Source: Gigaspora margarita
Taxonomy: Eukaryota; Glomeromycota; Glomeromycetes; Diversisporales; Gigasporaceae
Assembly (NCBI GenBank): GCA_009809945.1
Contig: WTPW01000362.1
Location: forward strand, 117,161 to 181,160
DNA length: 64,000 nt
Reading direction: 5' to 3'
The notes under the pieces were generated by a model. The model had not been told where the DNA came from. It ran no database searches and worked only from the letters and a program-made list of their open reading frames with translations. The position numbers were made by a program, and so were the translations under genes. This document shows, piece by piece, positions 45,362 to 57,211 of this stretch. Every line of letters starts with the position of its first letter. The first letter of the stretch is position 1.

Positions 45362-46290
45362 TAGAGAATTAGATATTTATTTTTTTATTCATGACATGAA
45401 TATTTACTGTTATGTTCATTTATTTTACTAATTAACTAATCAATTTAGAGCAAGGAAATCAATCTTAATCACATATAGTATTGTGTATCAATTTGTAACA
45501 ATAGTAAAAGCATTGCTACATGTAATATATTTGGAAGAATCTAGTTTAATGTACCAGAGATAATTTATTATAAATGGTGTATATGGTCTAATCTGATTTT
45601 TACAGGGCTGTTTTCAAAGTTCCAGATTGGATGCATTGGATCTAGATTAGTATTTATTCCTTTATTAGCAGGTTCTATAGCAAAATTATTAGCTAGACAT
45701 TTTTTCACTTAATGAATAGATTGATTTATTAGTAAAATTTTTTATGATCTTGAAGCAAAATTTATCAATTCCAATCTAGCTAACCATGATTCTGTTACAA
45801 TCTAACATATTCTAACCTAGAATTTTGGGTACCCCTTATGAGTTAGTTGAGTATATTTGTATAATTATTATATTATTTTTAAATGTTTTATTAATACCCT
45901 TAAACAACTCAAAATTATGAATTGTGAATTTTGCCAAAGTTACTTTTGTTGTTTGATTATCTAATATTTTCAAACTGTTTTGGGCTAAAAAAAGTTCATG
46001 AATTTGAAAACATTTTTATAATGGTTTTGCAAAAATAAGCACAAAAACAAGTACAAGACATGATAAATTTGAGTTGGCAATATACTATTTAGATCAAAAA
46101 CTATATGTAATTATTTAATAATTTAATTTATCAATAATTTTATAGTGATGAACTACTAATATGTTTTCTATATATAAAAATAAGCCTTGTTTTTTAGATG
46201 CACAAGTTGTATTTTTTTCTGTTAATAATTTGTTGTAAGTTGATTCTTGCACACAATGGCTATAAAGTTATAGAGATATTTGAAATATTA
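45362..46290. repeat. Dispersed repeat family member, otherwise AT-rich
   Basis: The segment about 45620-45800 is inverted relative to two similar ones at 51905-52085 and 55330-55500. Shared blocks are TTATTAGTAAAATTTTTTATGATCTTG, read here in pieces, CTTAATGAATAGAT and TAGCTAGACAT. A CATATAGTATTGTGTATCAATTTGTAACA-type block (45472-45500) also recurs near 52380 and 52580. Confidence 0.55.
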
Positions 46291-46298
46291 CATATGAG

Positions 46299-47362
46299 TA
46301 GGGTTCCTCAAACTCAAATCAAATCAAATATTAAGCATATTTGAATTTGATCAATTTGATCAAATCAAATAAACCTTGATTTGAATTTGATTTGAATTAA
46401 AAATTCTGTATTTGAATTTGATTTTTACTTATAAATTATCAAATATTTCAAATATTTGATCAAATCAAATCAAATACAGTCTAACCTCGGTATAGTCACT
46501 CTTGATATAGTCACAACCTCATTATAATCACCTTTTTTATTTACCAAATAAATTTATATTATTTTACTCTCTATATAGTTACAATTACTTTATAATCAAT
46601 ATTACACTATTTTTAAAAACAAAAGTTATAAAATTATATTAAATTTACTTTAATAAAGTCATAAAAGAATATAATATAGTTAATATATTAATAATAAGAA
46701 TCAAAAATTTAAAAAACGTATATATAATTTTTTTTAAAAATTAGTTAATAAAATAAAAATCTAATTGATCACAAATTGTTGTTACATATAAACCTTTATT
46801 TGGTTATAAGCAAATAGATTACTGCGCATTAATAAAAGTTGTCTACATAATAAAATACATATATAGTAAAATTTTTATAATTTTTGAAGTTATTTTTATT
46901 ATGTTGATTTTACATTTTACATAATACGAAAAAAAATAAAAATTTTTCATTTTTTCGTATAATGTAAAATATAAAATCAACATTATAAAAGTTACTTCAA
47001 AAATTATAAAAATTTTATTATATATGTATTTTATTATGTAGAACAATTTTTATTAATGTGCAGTAATCTATTTTCTTCTAAAAAATAAAGATTTATATGT
47101 AGCAATGATTTGTGATCGTTTAAAAAATTTTTTTATAATCACATTATTTTACTATTTATTATTAAAGTGACTATATAAAGTTTATTATTTATAGTCACCT
47201 TTTGTTATAATTATCTAATTTCTGTTTTCCAAGGAGGTGATTATATCTAGATTAGACTGTATTTATTAATTTGAATTTGTTTGATTTGAAAATTCTGTAT
47301 TTGAATTTGATTTGAGTTCAAATATTTGATTGAATTAAATAAAATCAAATTGCAGAGCTCTA
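46299..47362. mobile_element. hAT element hosting a pogo-type element
   Basis: Ends TAGGGTTCCTCAAACTC and, inverted, TAGAGCTCTGCAATTTG are flanked by CATATGAG (46291-46298) and TATATGAG (47363-47370), 7 of 8 identical. Subterminal parts are dense in AAATCAAAT/ATTTGATTT repeats. Two thirds of the length is the nested element 46477-47259. Confidence 0.8.
46477..47259. mobile_element. Pogo-type element with central palindrome, TA target
   Basis: Ends CAGTCTAACCTCGGTATAGT and, inverted, CAGTCTAATCTAGATATAAT are flanked by TA. TAGTCAC motifs recur inside. A palindrome at about 46769-47118 (arms with TTACTGCGCATTAATAAAAG and inverted TTACTGCACATTAATAAAAA) forms the core; it keeps the 67-codon frame at 46843-47046 open, which is not a gene. 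Confidence 0.8.
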
Positions 47363-47370
47363 TATATGAG

Positions 47371-48015
47371 AATATATACTTTTGCTTCTATTTTAATTAG
47401 GTTATTTCATTTGGTTGGCAATGTTAACTTTAAAATAATTGGTAGTTTTTTGTTAAATAAAATGCAAAATTTGCTCTATAGTTTAATCATTTGAAATTTA
47501 ATATCAATTTTCTCTAATTTTCATTTTAAAATTATTGGTCATTAAGTTAGCTATTTATTAAAAGCATTTTTTATTATTATTATAAAAATTATAATGTTAA
47601 TAAATATATTTACTATACTGTTGGATCTATACTATTATACAAAAAAAATTCAATAATAAATTTTTATATGATACTATATATTTTAATTTTTAATAGTTTA
47701 TCACCAACTCCAATAACAAATGCTCTGTAATAGATAAAATTATGAATAATAATAAAAAAATAGTGAATATATTAGTAAATATTAAAAAAAATTACATTCA
47801 AAAAAGATTGATTTCTGAATTTTGATCAAAATTTTTCTGCCAAAATTATCTAATAATTTTATTAATTTATATTTTTATGTTGATCTATCAACCCATAAAA
47901 TCACAGTTATGTTCTAAATGTGATCATCAGTGTGCTAAAACTAATATAGCAAGTTATTGTACTTTAATACTTTTTGATTGGTTATATAACCCACAATCAA
48001 AATATTAAGACTAAT
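47371..48015. other. AT-rich stretch, no gene
   Basis: No frame or inverted repeat of note. The segment around 47895-47970 (ATGTTCTAAATGTGATCA, CTAAAACTAATATAGCAA) recurs inverted near 52975-53030. Confidence 0.35.
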
Positions 48016-48036
48016 ACAGTCGGATCCTATAAATGC

Positions 48037-49508
48037 TAGGGCTGTTAATTGGTCCAGCCCGGACTGACAGTTCTTCAGTCCATCCAGGGACCAGGCTGGT
48101 CCAGTCCTTTTTAGAATGGACTGAAAGGACCATTGGTCCTAATAGAAATATCAAAATAAACTAAATATTATCATAATAATATGCATTTTGAAACAACTAT
48201 AAAATGTTGTTTTTGATTAAAATTCAATTACAAACCCCTTAGTTTGTTAGATTAAACCACATTTAATGTATAATGAGAACAGGCTGTTGTTTACATTAAT
48301 AAAATAGAGAAATTTATTAATGACAGCAATGGCGCGTTAGTTGATTTACAATTGCACTGTATTTGTGTGAAATAACGCCTATGAGCATTATTTTGGAACA
48401 CAAGTTTGAAACAAGCTAATGATTAATTTAGCCAAGGAGTTTTAATGATAAAAATTATTATTTGCATTTGACTAAATTAACTATTAGCTTGCCTCAAACT
48501 TGTGTTCCAAACAATGCCTATATGCAAATACAAGATTATCTAGCTATTATATCTACTAGTGTTCCATGTGAACAACTATTTAGTTTAGCTAGATTAACAG
48601 TTACTAAATCACAAAATTCACTTGATAATGAAACAGTTTGGGCTGTTTTGTGTTTAAAATCTTTGGTTTACTGAAGACTTATCATTCTAAATTTTAATTT
48701 TACAAAATTTTTTTGTCCTGCTAGCAGGAGCTTTTTTATATACATATATAATTTTATGGTGCTTATAAAATATGTATAAAACTTTTATACTAAAATATTT
48801 TACTGATTAAATTTTTTTTGATTTTAACTTGAAAATAACCAGATACTAGTAGTATACTTTATTTTTTTTATATTTTTTTTATTAAATATATTATGTTTAT
48901 AAATTTTTAAATATTTGACAGACATGTAAATATTAACAATATTATATTAATAAATTTTTTTTTTCTATGCAATTAATATCTAATCATATTGTTAATTTAC
49001 TTTAATATTTTCATATATTAAGACAATTCTTGTCTTGAATTAGCACAAGATTGAATATTTGGCATGCCCAATTATGATTATATTATTTCAATCAAATTAT
49101 CAAGTGGTTAAAAGTGACAAAAATCTTTTTAACTGATTTTAACTATAATGTTCATATTTACGAAGTTAATTAAATAATATTATTTTGCTATTTGCTATAT
49201 AATATACTATTATTTTCTAATCCATAATTTATGTATGACTAAAATTATCAAACGTATTAATTATTGCTCTCTTATATAATATAAGCAAATATTATAAATT
49301 TGAAAAGCTTATTGTAAAAATATTGAAATTCTTTATACTAATAACTTAATTTCATCATTATAGCAAAAAAGTATTATATTGATTATTGGTCCATCTGGTC
49401 TAGCTCTATTCAGTCCTATTCAGTCCTGAACCGCAGTTCAGTCTGGTTTTTTAAAAGACTAGGCAGTCTTTTAACCAGGATGGACTGGACGGACCAATTA
49501 GAGCCCTA
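48037..49508. mobile_element. hAT element with a residual transposase C-terminus
   Basis: Ends TAGGGCTGTTAATTGGTCC and, inverted, TAGGGCTCTAATTGGTCC are flanked by identical ATAAATGC (48029-48036 and 49509-49516). Subterminal GGACTGG/CCAGTCC motifs are dense at both ends. At 1472 bp it is a deletion derivative: only the last ~70 codons of transposase remain (48462-48674). Confidence 0.95.
48450..48674 (+). pseudogene. hAT transposase C-terminal dimerisation region
   Basis: A 70-codon open piece ending at a normal stop. VPCEQLFSLARLTVTKSQN followed by NETVWAVLCLKSL matches the conserved hAT dimerisation (hATC) pattern, here S-x-P-x-E-x-x-F-S. DYLAIISTSVP precedes it. The rest of the transposase has been deleted from this element, so it is non-functional, but the fragment has few lesions, which suggests recent loss. 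It lies on the plus strand inside 48037-49508. Confidence 0.85.
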
Positions 49509-49560
49509 ATAAATGCAACCCCTCTAAATGCAATATCTCTCTAAATTCATGACTAAAGCT

Positions 49561-50876
49561 AGGCCTGCAATTGGACTTATAGATAAATGCACATTCTTTA
49601 TTTTGCAATTGCACAAAATTTTTTAGCCCAATTATAGTAAATTCACTCTATAAATGCATGCATATGACTATTAGCCAATAAAAATATTAGCTTTTTTGGA
49701 TTAAGCATACAAGGTGAAATTTTGAATTTTTGTCTAAATTAAGCTTAATTTAGACCAAAATTTAAAATAATACCTTTGCATATTATTTTATACTTCTATA
49801 ATGCTAAAATTTTGTTAAGCTCATCAACATAAAAGTAAAAAATTATGTATGCTATAGATTAATAATAAATTCAAATAGCAGGGTTTAATAAATCTTTATT
49901 AAAGGGTTATTCACAAATATATAAGTAAAATTAGCTAACATCCTAATAGAGCATTGTGTAAGTATTGTACAAAGATATAACAGAAATGAATGCAATGAGT
50001 GTATAGTTTATACAATGAATTAAGTGATATTTGTTCACAAAATCTTATATCTAAGTGGTCTGCATGACTTATTCATCAAATTTTGTTTATTTTTCACATA
50101 TTTTCATCTTTGCCGTGATTTGTTTATGAAATGCATGTACTAACCAGTACTATATATATATAGTGAACAAAATAAAAAGACCAAAACTATAGTAATTTAC
50201 AGATGCTATAATAAATAATAGTAAAAAATTAATTTTTGTGCATAAATATTGGTGGTCTGATGCAAATTTTTGTGTCTATTCATTTGATATTAGAAATTTT
50301 TCATTTTTTTCATAGGATTTTTTATTTGGTTGATGGAATGATAATTACTGATCATCAAAGATAATTTAAGAATATCTATTTTTTCATAATTGAACCAGAT
50401 AATATAACTTAAGTTTCTAAATATCATTTTTCCGAAAGGGTATTTACCAACAAAGTTAGCTGGTGCTACTAAATGCAAGCTGGTATTATGTTCTTTTGGA
50501 AAAATGGCTTGTACAGTAACTATTACAATAATACAAACACAAAGCTAATATTACTTTAACTACATACTAAATAATTATGCAAGTAAATTTTTGAAAAAAT
50601 TGTATTTATTTCGTATGTTTCCATAAGTGTAAAAATCATAGATATTTATACTATACTAATTATGTAATGCAATCTTATGCAAAAATATGCAACTTGCGAA
50701 CAAAAATATACAAACTTGTGAAAGAAAATTGACTTTATCATAGTTGCTAAACACCATATGTTACATGAACTAATAAAAATAATTTTATATAAAAATACTT
50801 ATTTATTTATTTATTATATTATTATAATTATTATTATTATTTTATAAGATATATTTATCATACTAAAAAATATCCT
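49561..50876. other. AT-rich stretch, no gene
   Basis: Contains short inverted pairs (for example TAAGCTTAATTTAGACCAAA with TTTGTCTAAATTAAGC near 49720-49765) and a block near 50510-50600 resembling the 103-bp repeat at 53953. The frame at 50290-50478 has no domain. Confidence 0.35.
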
Positions 50877-51480
50877 AACCCTTCAACCTAACCATTACCC
50901 TAACTCTAAACTAAACAGATACCAGAAAATGAAAGAGCAAGGGTTAACACCAGTAAAACTAAACTATGAAATGGTGATACCAAAAATCGGTGACCGATAG
51001 CAAATACAACCACAGAACCTAGAAATTGACAATAAGAGATGCATAATATAAGCAACTATATGCAAGATACCACTGAAAACAAGAGTGAAATCATCAGCAG
51101 CAAAAATGACAATATGACAACATGATGATACCAGAAATCAGAAATACCAGTCAACATAACCATAGCATCTAGAAATCAACCAAGAAAAGTAAGAATACCT
51201 ATGAGCTACGAATAAAGTGCCAAAGCAATAGCATTGCAACTACATACCAGAAACTGGCAAAAGCACCAATACCATAAACAACAATGCAATAACACCAACA
51301 AACGACGGCACCAAAAATCAATGACACTAGCAAATGATGACACAGAGAAAAAAATGGTAAAAAGCAAAAAAGACAATCTTATAAAAAAAAAATTAAATTA
51401 GTACTATGCATAATAAAAAAAAATAAATTTAGATAACTGATAATGAAAATAAAAACTTATCTATGTAAAAAAATATTGAT
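50877..51480. repeat. A-rich, T-poor degenerate repeat
   Basis: The plus strand carries many variants of ATACCAGAAAT, ACCAAAAATC and AGCAAATGATGAC from about 50925 to 51380, with few T residues. It begins after a CCTAACCCT-type stretch. A decayed minisatellite or the A-rich strand of an element is likely; the exact unit cannot be fixed. Confidence 0.45.
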
Positions 51481-51514
51481 TATTTAATTGATGATTGCTA
51501 TTTATCCCTGTGAC

Positions 51515-51885
51515 CGGGAACCCCTTCTTCTGATGCATCTATGTACCTCTATCCAAAATGGAAATGATTATCATTGTTGTTATTTTTTGATTAATGTTAA
51601 TAACAAAACTAACTGTTAAGGTTAGGGTCAGGGTCAAGAGAGTGTTAGAGTTAGAGAGGTTTGAAAGAAATTTATACCAAAATTTTGCAAGAAATTTTTT
51701 TTGCTATAATGCAAAAAATAGTTTCATATGCGAAATTTCAAGATAAAGATGATTTTTTAAATAAACAAATATTTTTTAATTTTAATTTACACACTGATCT
51801 TTTATATAGCATCTACATATCTGATGCTGATTGGCTAGGAACTGGTTTTTAAACTAGTTTGGGGCACATAGATGCACGCCCCTTC
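51515..51885. mobile_element. Probable TIR element, ~370 bp
   Basis: CCCCTTCTTCTGATGCATCT and the inverted right-hand GAAGGGGCGTGCATCTATGT pair near the ends, both running into ATCTATGTRCC. GTTAGGGTCAGGGTC and an open 63-codon frame (51661-51852, no domain) lie inside. Boundaries and target site are uncertain. Confidence 0.45.
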
Positions 51886-51904
51886 TTCATCAAACTTCCA
51901 GGTT

Positions 51905-52085
51905 GGGACTCATAGTTGGCTGGATCAGAATTGTTCAATTTTTGCCCTATTATAAAAAATTTTACTAATAAAATAATATCTATTCATTAAGTAAAAAATG
52001 TCCAGCTATAGAACCTGCTAACAACTATGGCTAAATGCTAATACACCCAACTCAGAAATTTGGTATTCAATAGATAATTTTATTA
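51905..52085. repeat. Dispersed repeat family member
   Basis: Matches 55330-55500 in the same orientation and 45620-45800 inverted: CATAGTTGGCTGGATCAGAA, AAAAATTTTACTAATAAA and TCTATTCATTAAGTAAAA blocks, then GCTATAGAACCTGCTAACAA. Unclassified. Confidence 0.6.
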
Positions 52086-52317
52086 GATAAGTATGTAAAA
52101 TAGATCTATCTACATATTATCTATCTTCTTGCAAATTTTTTTGATATTGGGATAACTATATGAATTATCACTCCAAGCAGCGCAATAAAGATTTTGAAAT
52201 CAACAGGAGTTCCTTTAATTGGAGTTTCTCGATTACCTTTGATTAGATGCCTTGTCATTCTTGCTAGAGTATTTTAAAAGCTCTAAAAGAAGGTATGCCA
52301 CTTGACACCTCCTATAA

Positions 52318-52695
52318 AAAATATCAAGAATGTTATCACAATTCGCAATTGTTTAATCCAAAAATCAGCCTTAACACATACAGTATTGTGTATCAATTTG
52401 TAACAAAAATTCTTTATAGTATCATAGTAAAATTCATGAATAATTGATGTACATACATATGTATGTATGTACTAATTTTTTTTTATAGTAAGTCATCGCA
52501 ATACAGAAATAGTTGGTAAGTTTTGTAACTGATGCTATGTTAACCTCTCAACATTTGTGATTTGCTGTAAAAAATTTTGTTACAAATTGACACACAATAC
52601 TGTATATGATTAAGGTTGATTTGGTACTATCGCACTATTATGATTAAACAATTGTAATAATGAATTTGAATTATGATAACATTCTTGATCATAAC
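52318..52695. mobile_element. Foldback element
   Basis: ATCAAGAATGTTATCACAAT, TTAATCCAAAAATCAGCCTT and ACAGTATTGTGTATCAATTT on the left have inverted partners ending at TAACATTCTTGAT (about 52690). The loop contains a GTATGTATGTA run. Arms are about 120 bp. Confidence 0.7.
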
Positions 52696-52697
52696 TT

Positions 52698-53005
52698 GCT
52701 CATAGTCAACATTTTGATAATGGGTTATATAACATAGCACAGGCTTTTTACAGCTGCCACACCTTGATTAGTGCATCAAGGGTACATTAAGTGTAACCCG
52801 GATTTGCATGAGAAGAGCATCTTTCTGCGTTGAGAATACAAAGCAAATTTCCAATTATATATATAATTGTCAATTTTGCTTTGTATTCTTAACGCTCCCT
52901 TCATGCAAATTCGGATTACACTCAATGCACTAATTGAGGCAGGAAGCTGTTAAACATTGAAAAAACCTGTGCTTTGCTATATTAGTTTTAGTATACTGAT
53001 CACAT
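52698..53005. mobile_element. Foldback element with GC-richer arms
   Basis: The left arm GATTAGTGCATCAAGGGTAC, GTGTAACCCGGATTTGCATG and GAATACAAAGCAAA pairs with an inverted right arm ending near GCACTAATTGAGGCAGGAAGC. Outer sequence continues the pairing (CATAGCACAGGCTTTTTACA with TGTGCTTTGCTATA). The centre is AATTATATATATAATT. Confidence 0.75.
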
Positions 53006-53952
53006 TTAGAATATAACCATGATTTTATTTGCTAGTAGATCAAAACTATGCACTATAAGAATTGCTGAGAAACTTAGTGATTATCAGATAATCTGGGTGA
53101 CAAAAATACATGAAAAATGTAAAAATCTAGAAATCAATTATCTAAATTTTGATAGAATATAATTTTTCTTGATATTTGCTATCATATTTATTATTTTTTT
53201 ATTAATCTTATTTTTCTTTTTTATCTATTGCAGAGCAATTGTTCTTGTACTTGTTCTTGAACTTGAGACCATTATTCAAAGCACTTTCAAATTAGTGAAA
53301 TATTTTGATTGACTTTTTTAACTATTTTTTCATCCAAGATATTTTGTGATAAATTTACATTTCACGATTTTAAAGAGTTGTTTTATAATGAATAATAATT
53401 ATAAGGTTTAATACATTAATATTTACCATTAGAAATTATTACAGATCTGTATGGTACGATACGGATGTAGAATTGTATAGTATAAATTAATATTTTTACA
53501 AATTGGTATAGGTAAGTAGATCAGTATAGTACACCCAAAATTTTAAAATCTGTACCATACTAATCCGGTGTTACTGTAGGGTTAAAATTAGGTGAGTGAA
53601 TCCATATAGTATAGGATGAATTTTTAAAGGGTTGGGATATTGAGTAGATTTTGTTTTCTAGTTATTAAGGTTCAAAAATTTGTTATATGTTATAAAAAAC
53701 AATTTTATTGTTTTATGTAAATTTTCAAAATTTTTATGATATTAAAGATTTTTGAAACTTAAATAAAATATGTATTTCATAAACTTTTATAAGTTAATAT
53801 TTTGTAAATATTATGCAAGTTTACATATTTTTTATATAATGTAAAAACTTTTGGAAGTTTATGCACAGATATTTTTGCTGATTAAGAGTCACTACATAAC
53901 TGTAAGATAGACATTAAGATAATGCAAATACAAACTAACATACTATTTGCTG
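53006..53952. other. AT-rich stretch, no gene
   Basis: A GTACCATAC/GTATGGTAC-type inverted pair (about 53447-53575) may mark a small element: CAGATCTGTATGGTAC versus GTACCATACTAATCC. Otherwise nothing recognised. Confidence 0.35.
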
Positions 53953-54305
53953 CAATAGCCTGTAAGTTTTTTAATTGAATTTTTTTAGTAAATTATAACA
54001 AATACAAATGATAATACAATAAAAGCATAACTTTAATTATATATTGTGTATCATTGCAATAGTGGTAAGTTTTTTAAATAAATTTTTTACAATTGACACC
54101 AACAATAATGCCAATAGAAACTAATATTACTTTAACTATTGTACTGTTTGTTAACACAATAGTCTGTTAGTTTTTAAATAAATGCTTTATAGTAAACTAT
54201 TCTAAACATCAATAGTAATAGTAGCATGAAATAATATATTTTAATTATTACTATGTCACTACAAGTCTAAAATTTTTAATTAAATTTTTTACAAAAATAT
54301 TTCAT
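53953..54305. repeat. ~103-bp tandem repeat, 3.4 copies
   Basis: Units begin at 53953, 54057, 54157 and 54262 with CAATAGYSTGTAAGTTTTTT-like sequence, then AAATAAATTTTTTA and a run ending in TTTAATTAT. Units are diverged, and the fourth is partial. A related single unit may lie near 50510-50600. Confidence 0.75.
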
Positions 54306-54761
54306 TTTATGCAGATATAGTATGTACATATATACATATTTAGCTTATAATTTTAATATTATAACTAAATCTATTATAACTATATAGTAAGAAATTTTCT
54401 GTTTCTGGTTTTAGCGCAACTATGTTGTGCAGCTACATTATTACCATAATAGTAATTTTATTAATAAGATATATCATAACCAATTATTGGTTAATAAAGG
54501 GTTACATAATTATGATTTGATTGGCATTCCATAATTGCAACCCTTCCAAAATACATATTCAGGGCTGGTCCTGATGACATGCATTTATAGGGGTCTAACT
54601 GTATATCAGTGAGCAAGTTATAATCAAAAATATCATCACAATTCAACAATCGATATATGAAAATAAATTTGAAGAAATGTGCCATAGTTGGTAAATAAGA
54701 TGCTATAAATGAATTCACAGGACATCCATTTGTTACAAGATTACTATTCATACCCATGATA

Positions 54762-55061
54762 GTATATAAAATCTATGTGCACATATGCACATGTCTTACA
54801 AAAGTTTCAAATATTTTTGCTAGGAATGTGCACATAGTTCACATACTTTGGGCTAAATAATGCGCCAAAACTATTAGTAAATACAGAAGTTGTGCATATA
54901 GAGCACACTGTGCACATAATTCATTGTATAAATACTTTATATTTATCTATATAAATTAATATAGCAAAGTTATATAGTGCACAAATTTTAAATTTGTTTA
55001 CATAAATTATATGTACAATGTGCACAAGATTTACATACTTTTGGGATCAGATTTTATATAC
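54762..55061. mobile_element. 300-bp TA-target element
   Basis: Ends GTATATAAAATCTATGTGCA and, inverted, GTATATAAAATCTGATCCCA are flanked by TA. The interior carries several GTGCACAT/ATGTGCAC motifs. It directly abuts the pogo-type MITE at 55064, sharing the TA between them. Confidence 0.65.
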
Positions 55062-55063
55062 TA

Positions 55064-55236
55064 TAGTCAGACCTCTCTAAATGCAAGTCATTGGGCCAAA
55101 ATTTTGATAGCTAGCATTTAGAGAACAATAAGAAAAATTGTATTTATAGAGGTTAGAAATATATTTGGGCCAGAAATTAAGGTTGCATTTAGAGAGGTGT
55201 TGCATTTAGGGGGTTGCATTTAGGGAGGTCTGACTG
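55064..55236. mobile_element. 173-bp pogo-type MITE, copy 1
   Basis: Ends (C/T)AGTCAGACCTCTCTAAATGC and, inverted, CAGTCAGACCTCCCTAAATG, with TA flanks. AAATGCAA motifs recur inside. The body (GGCCAAAATTTTGATAGCTA, AATATATTTGGGCCAGAA) is shared with the copies at 55642 and 59145 in opposite orientation. Confidence 0.9.
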
Positions 55237-55329
55237 TATTTATAATATCAAATGAGCAATTTGTAAGTATAAGGTATTGTGAACTTATACAGAAGGATTA
55301 CCAAAATTCTGAATCATTATATCAGAGTG

Positions 55330-55500
55330 CATTAGAATCATAGTTGGCTAAATTGAAATTGCCCCAAGATCATAAAAAATTTTACTAATAAATTATATCT
55401 ATTCATTAAGTAAAACATGTCTAGCTATTAATTTTGCTATAGAACTTGATAACAATTAGAGCAAAATGCTAACCTAGATCTGACACATTCAATCTGAAAC
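55330..55500. repeat. Dispersed repeat family member
   Basis: Same blocks as 51905-52085: CATAGTTGGCTAAATTGAAA, AAAATTTTACTAATAAATTA, TCTATTCATTAAGTAAAACA and ATAGAACTTGATAACAATTA. Unclassified, non-coding. Confidence 0.6.
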
Positions 55501-55641
55501 TTTGGAGATAGCTCTGTAAAAATCAGTATTGTGTAGTAAGTATCAACTTGAGTGGGTTAATGCTGATTGGTAAGTATAATGTATTTGTATTGTAAATCTG
55601 AGAAGTCGATTGAGTAATATCAGTATAAAATTTTGTAAATA

Positions 55642-55815
55642 CAGTCAGACCTCTCTAAATGCAACCTCTCTAAATGCAACACCTCTCTAAATGCAATCAT
55701 AAATTCTGGTCCAAATATATTTCTAACCTCTATAAATACAATTTTTTTTATTGTTCTCTAAATGCTAGCTATCAAAAGTTTGGCCCAATAACTTGCATTT
55801 AGAGAGATCTGACTG
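55642..55815. mobile_element. 174-bp pogo-type MITE, copy 2
   Basis: CAGTCAGACCTCTCTAAATG at the left and inverted at the right (one mismatch), with TA flanks. The body matches copy 3 (59145-59318) closely: GGTCCAAATATATTTCTAAC, TTGTTCTCTAAATGCTAGC and GTTTGGCCCAATAACTTG. Confidence 0.9.
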
Positions 55816-55954
55816 TACAATGTATTGTGTAATAGATATCACTTAGTGAACAAATTATAAGATCATAGGTGTTGCTATTTAAGAAAGGAAATTTGGATAT
55901 TTATTTGTTCTCACTCTTGTTTTTGCTACAAGCTAGACACAAGTTTAGCTTTGT

Positions 55955-56310
55955 TGTTAAGTACCCCAGTAGTACCAACAAATTTTTACTGATCTGCAAT
56001 CTAGAACATTTGATTTACATGTCTTATCCAATAATGATTCATGTTTTGATATAATGTAATACAATCAGGAAGATCAAAACAAAATATTTGCTTTTTCAAA
56101 AATCACTTATATCATGAAAATTTGCATAATAAACCACTTTCTGTACTCTAACAAAAAATTTTTTTGAACAATTTTACTCAAAAAACCTTCTAACTCTAAG
56201 TTTAGCATAGACCCTAATCTTAACTTATACAAGTTCAAAGATTTTTAGTAACAATGTTCTAGATTGCAGATCAGTGAAAATTTGTTGGTGCTACTGGGGT
56301 AGTTTTTTGT
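55955..56310. repeat. Inverted repeat, ~50-bp arms
   Basis: TACCCCAGTAGTACCAACAA and TTTTACTGATCTGCAATCTAG pair with the inverted TCTAGATTGCAGATCAGTGA and TTGTTGGTGCTACTGGGGTA about 250 bp away. It may be a MITE with unusually short arms. The 61-codon frame at 55869-56054 is not a gene. Confidence 0.6.
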
Positions 56311-56690
56311 TGTTAGTGCCCACTTGGCTACCAAGGTGTAAAAAGCAGCATTTAGAGTATTAAAGTATTTAGAGTTGATAGGTATAATTAATAACCCAGA
56401 TAAACAATTCTGATATTGAAGTTTGGTACTTTGATAGTCTGGCTGTCCAGCTTGTATATTGAAGAAAGCAATGCTAGAAATTAACTAAAGATCATATAAG
56501 CACTGAGGAAAGATTATATATAGTATTTTTTTGTAATTGGTATTATCATTAAACCAGGTGATTGAGTGATAAATACCAATACAATATTTGTACTTACAAA
56601 AATAATATTGTACATCATTAAGGAAATCAATCAAAACAAAAATAAAATTATTTTGCTGTCACAAATATCTACTAATTTCTTATATAAAAG

Positions 56691-57097
56691 TAGAGTTCCA
56701 AACTTTTTGACCCTTTTTTTTTTTGTTATATTTAATTAATAATTTTAGAAAACTGATCTTTTAAGCTACTTTTAATTATTATTAAAGTTGCAAAAGTAAC
56801 ATTTCTACAAATTTCTAGATAGAGTTTTGTAATCCTCATATAAGTTTTTGAGTTATCTAAATTTTAAAATCAAACAAAATGGGTCAACTGGGTAACTGGG
56901 ACCTGTTTTTTTCTATTTTTATAGATTAGATAACTCAAAAATAATAGAAATATCCAAGAATATTTGTAATAAATCTATATAGAATAGTTATTTATCTGTA
57001 AACTTTATTATTAATAAGGAGATAATTGAAAAGGCCAAATTTTGAAAATCTTGAACAAATATGCGTACAAAACTGGGTCACCCAATTTGGAACCCTA
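56691..57097. mobile_element. 407-bp hAT MITE
   Basis: Ends TAGAGTTCCAAACTTTTTGA and, inverted, TAGGGTTCCAAATTGGGTGA lie between TATAAAAG (56683-56690) and TATAAGAG (57098-57105), 7 of 8 identical. GGGTCA and ACTGGG motifs recur inside. Confidence 0.85.
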
Positions 57098-57211
57098 TAT
57101 AAGAGTATAAAAACAGTAATTGGCACTGCTTAATAATGAGAATAAAAAAAGTTCAATTGCACTTTGCCATTTTTAATTTGCTATATCCAAAATTGTAAAA
57201 AAATTAAAATA

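Larger units (their letters stand above)
48016..49560. mobile_element. Pogo-type MITE remnant split by a hAT element
   Basis: CAGTCGGATCCTATAAATGC (48017-48036) continues after the hAT insert as AACCCCTCTAAATGCAATAT (49517-49536). Together they resemble the CAGTCAGACCTCTCTAAATG ends of the 174-bp MITEs at 55064, 55642 and 59145. The right terminus was not found. Confidence 0.6.

Noticed and set aside
54491-54757. 88-codon minus-strand frame
   Set aside because: No recognisable domain or context; length is within chance for this region.
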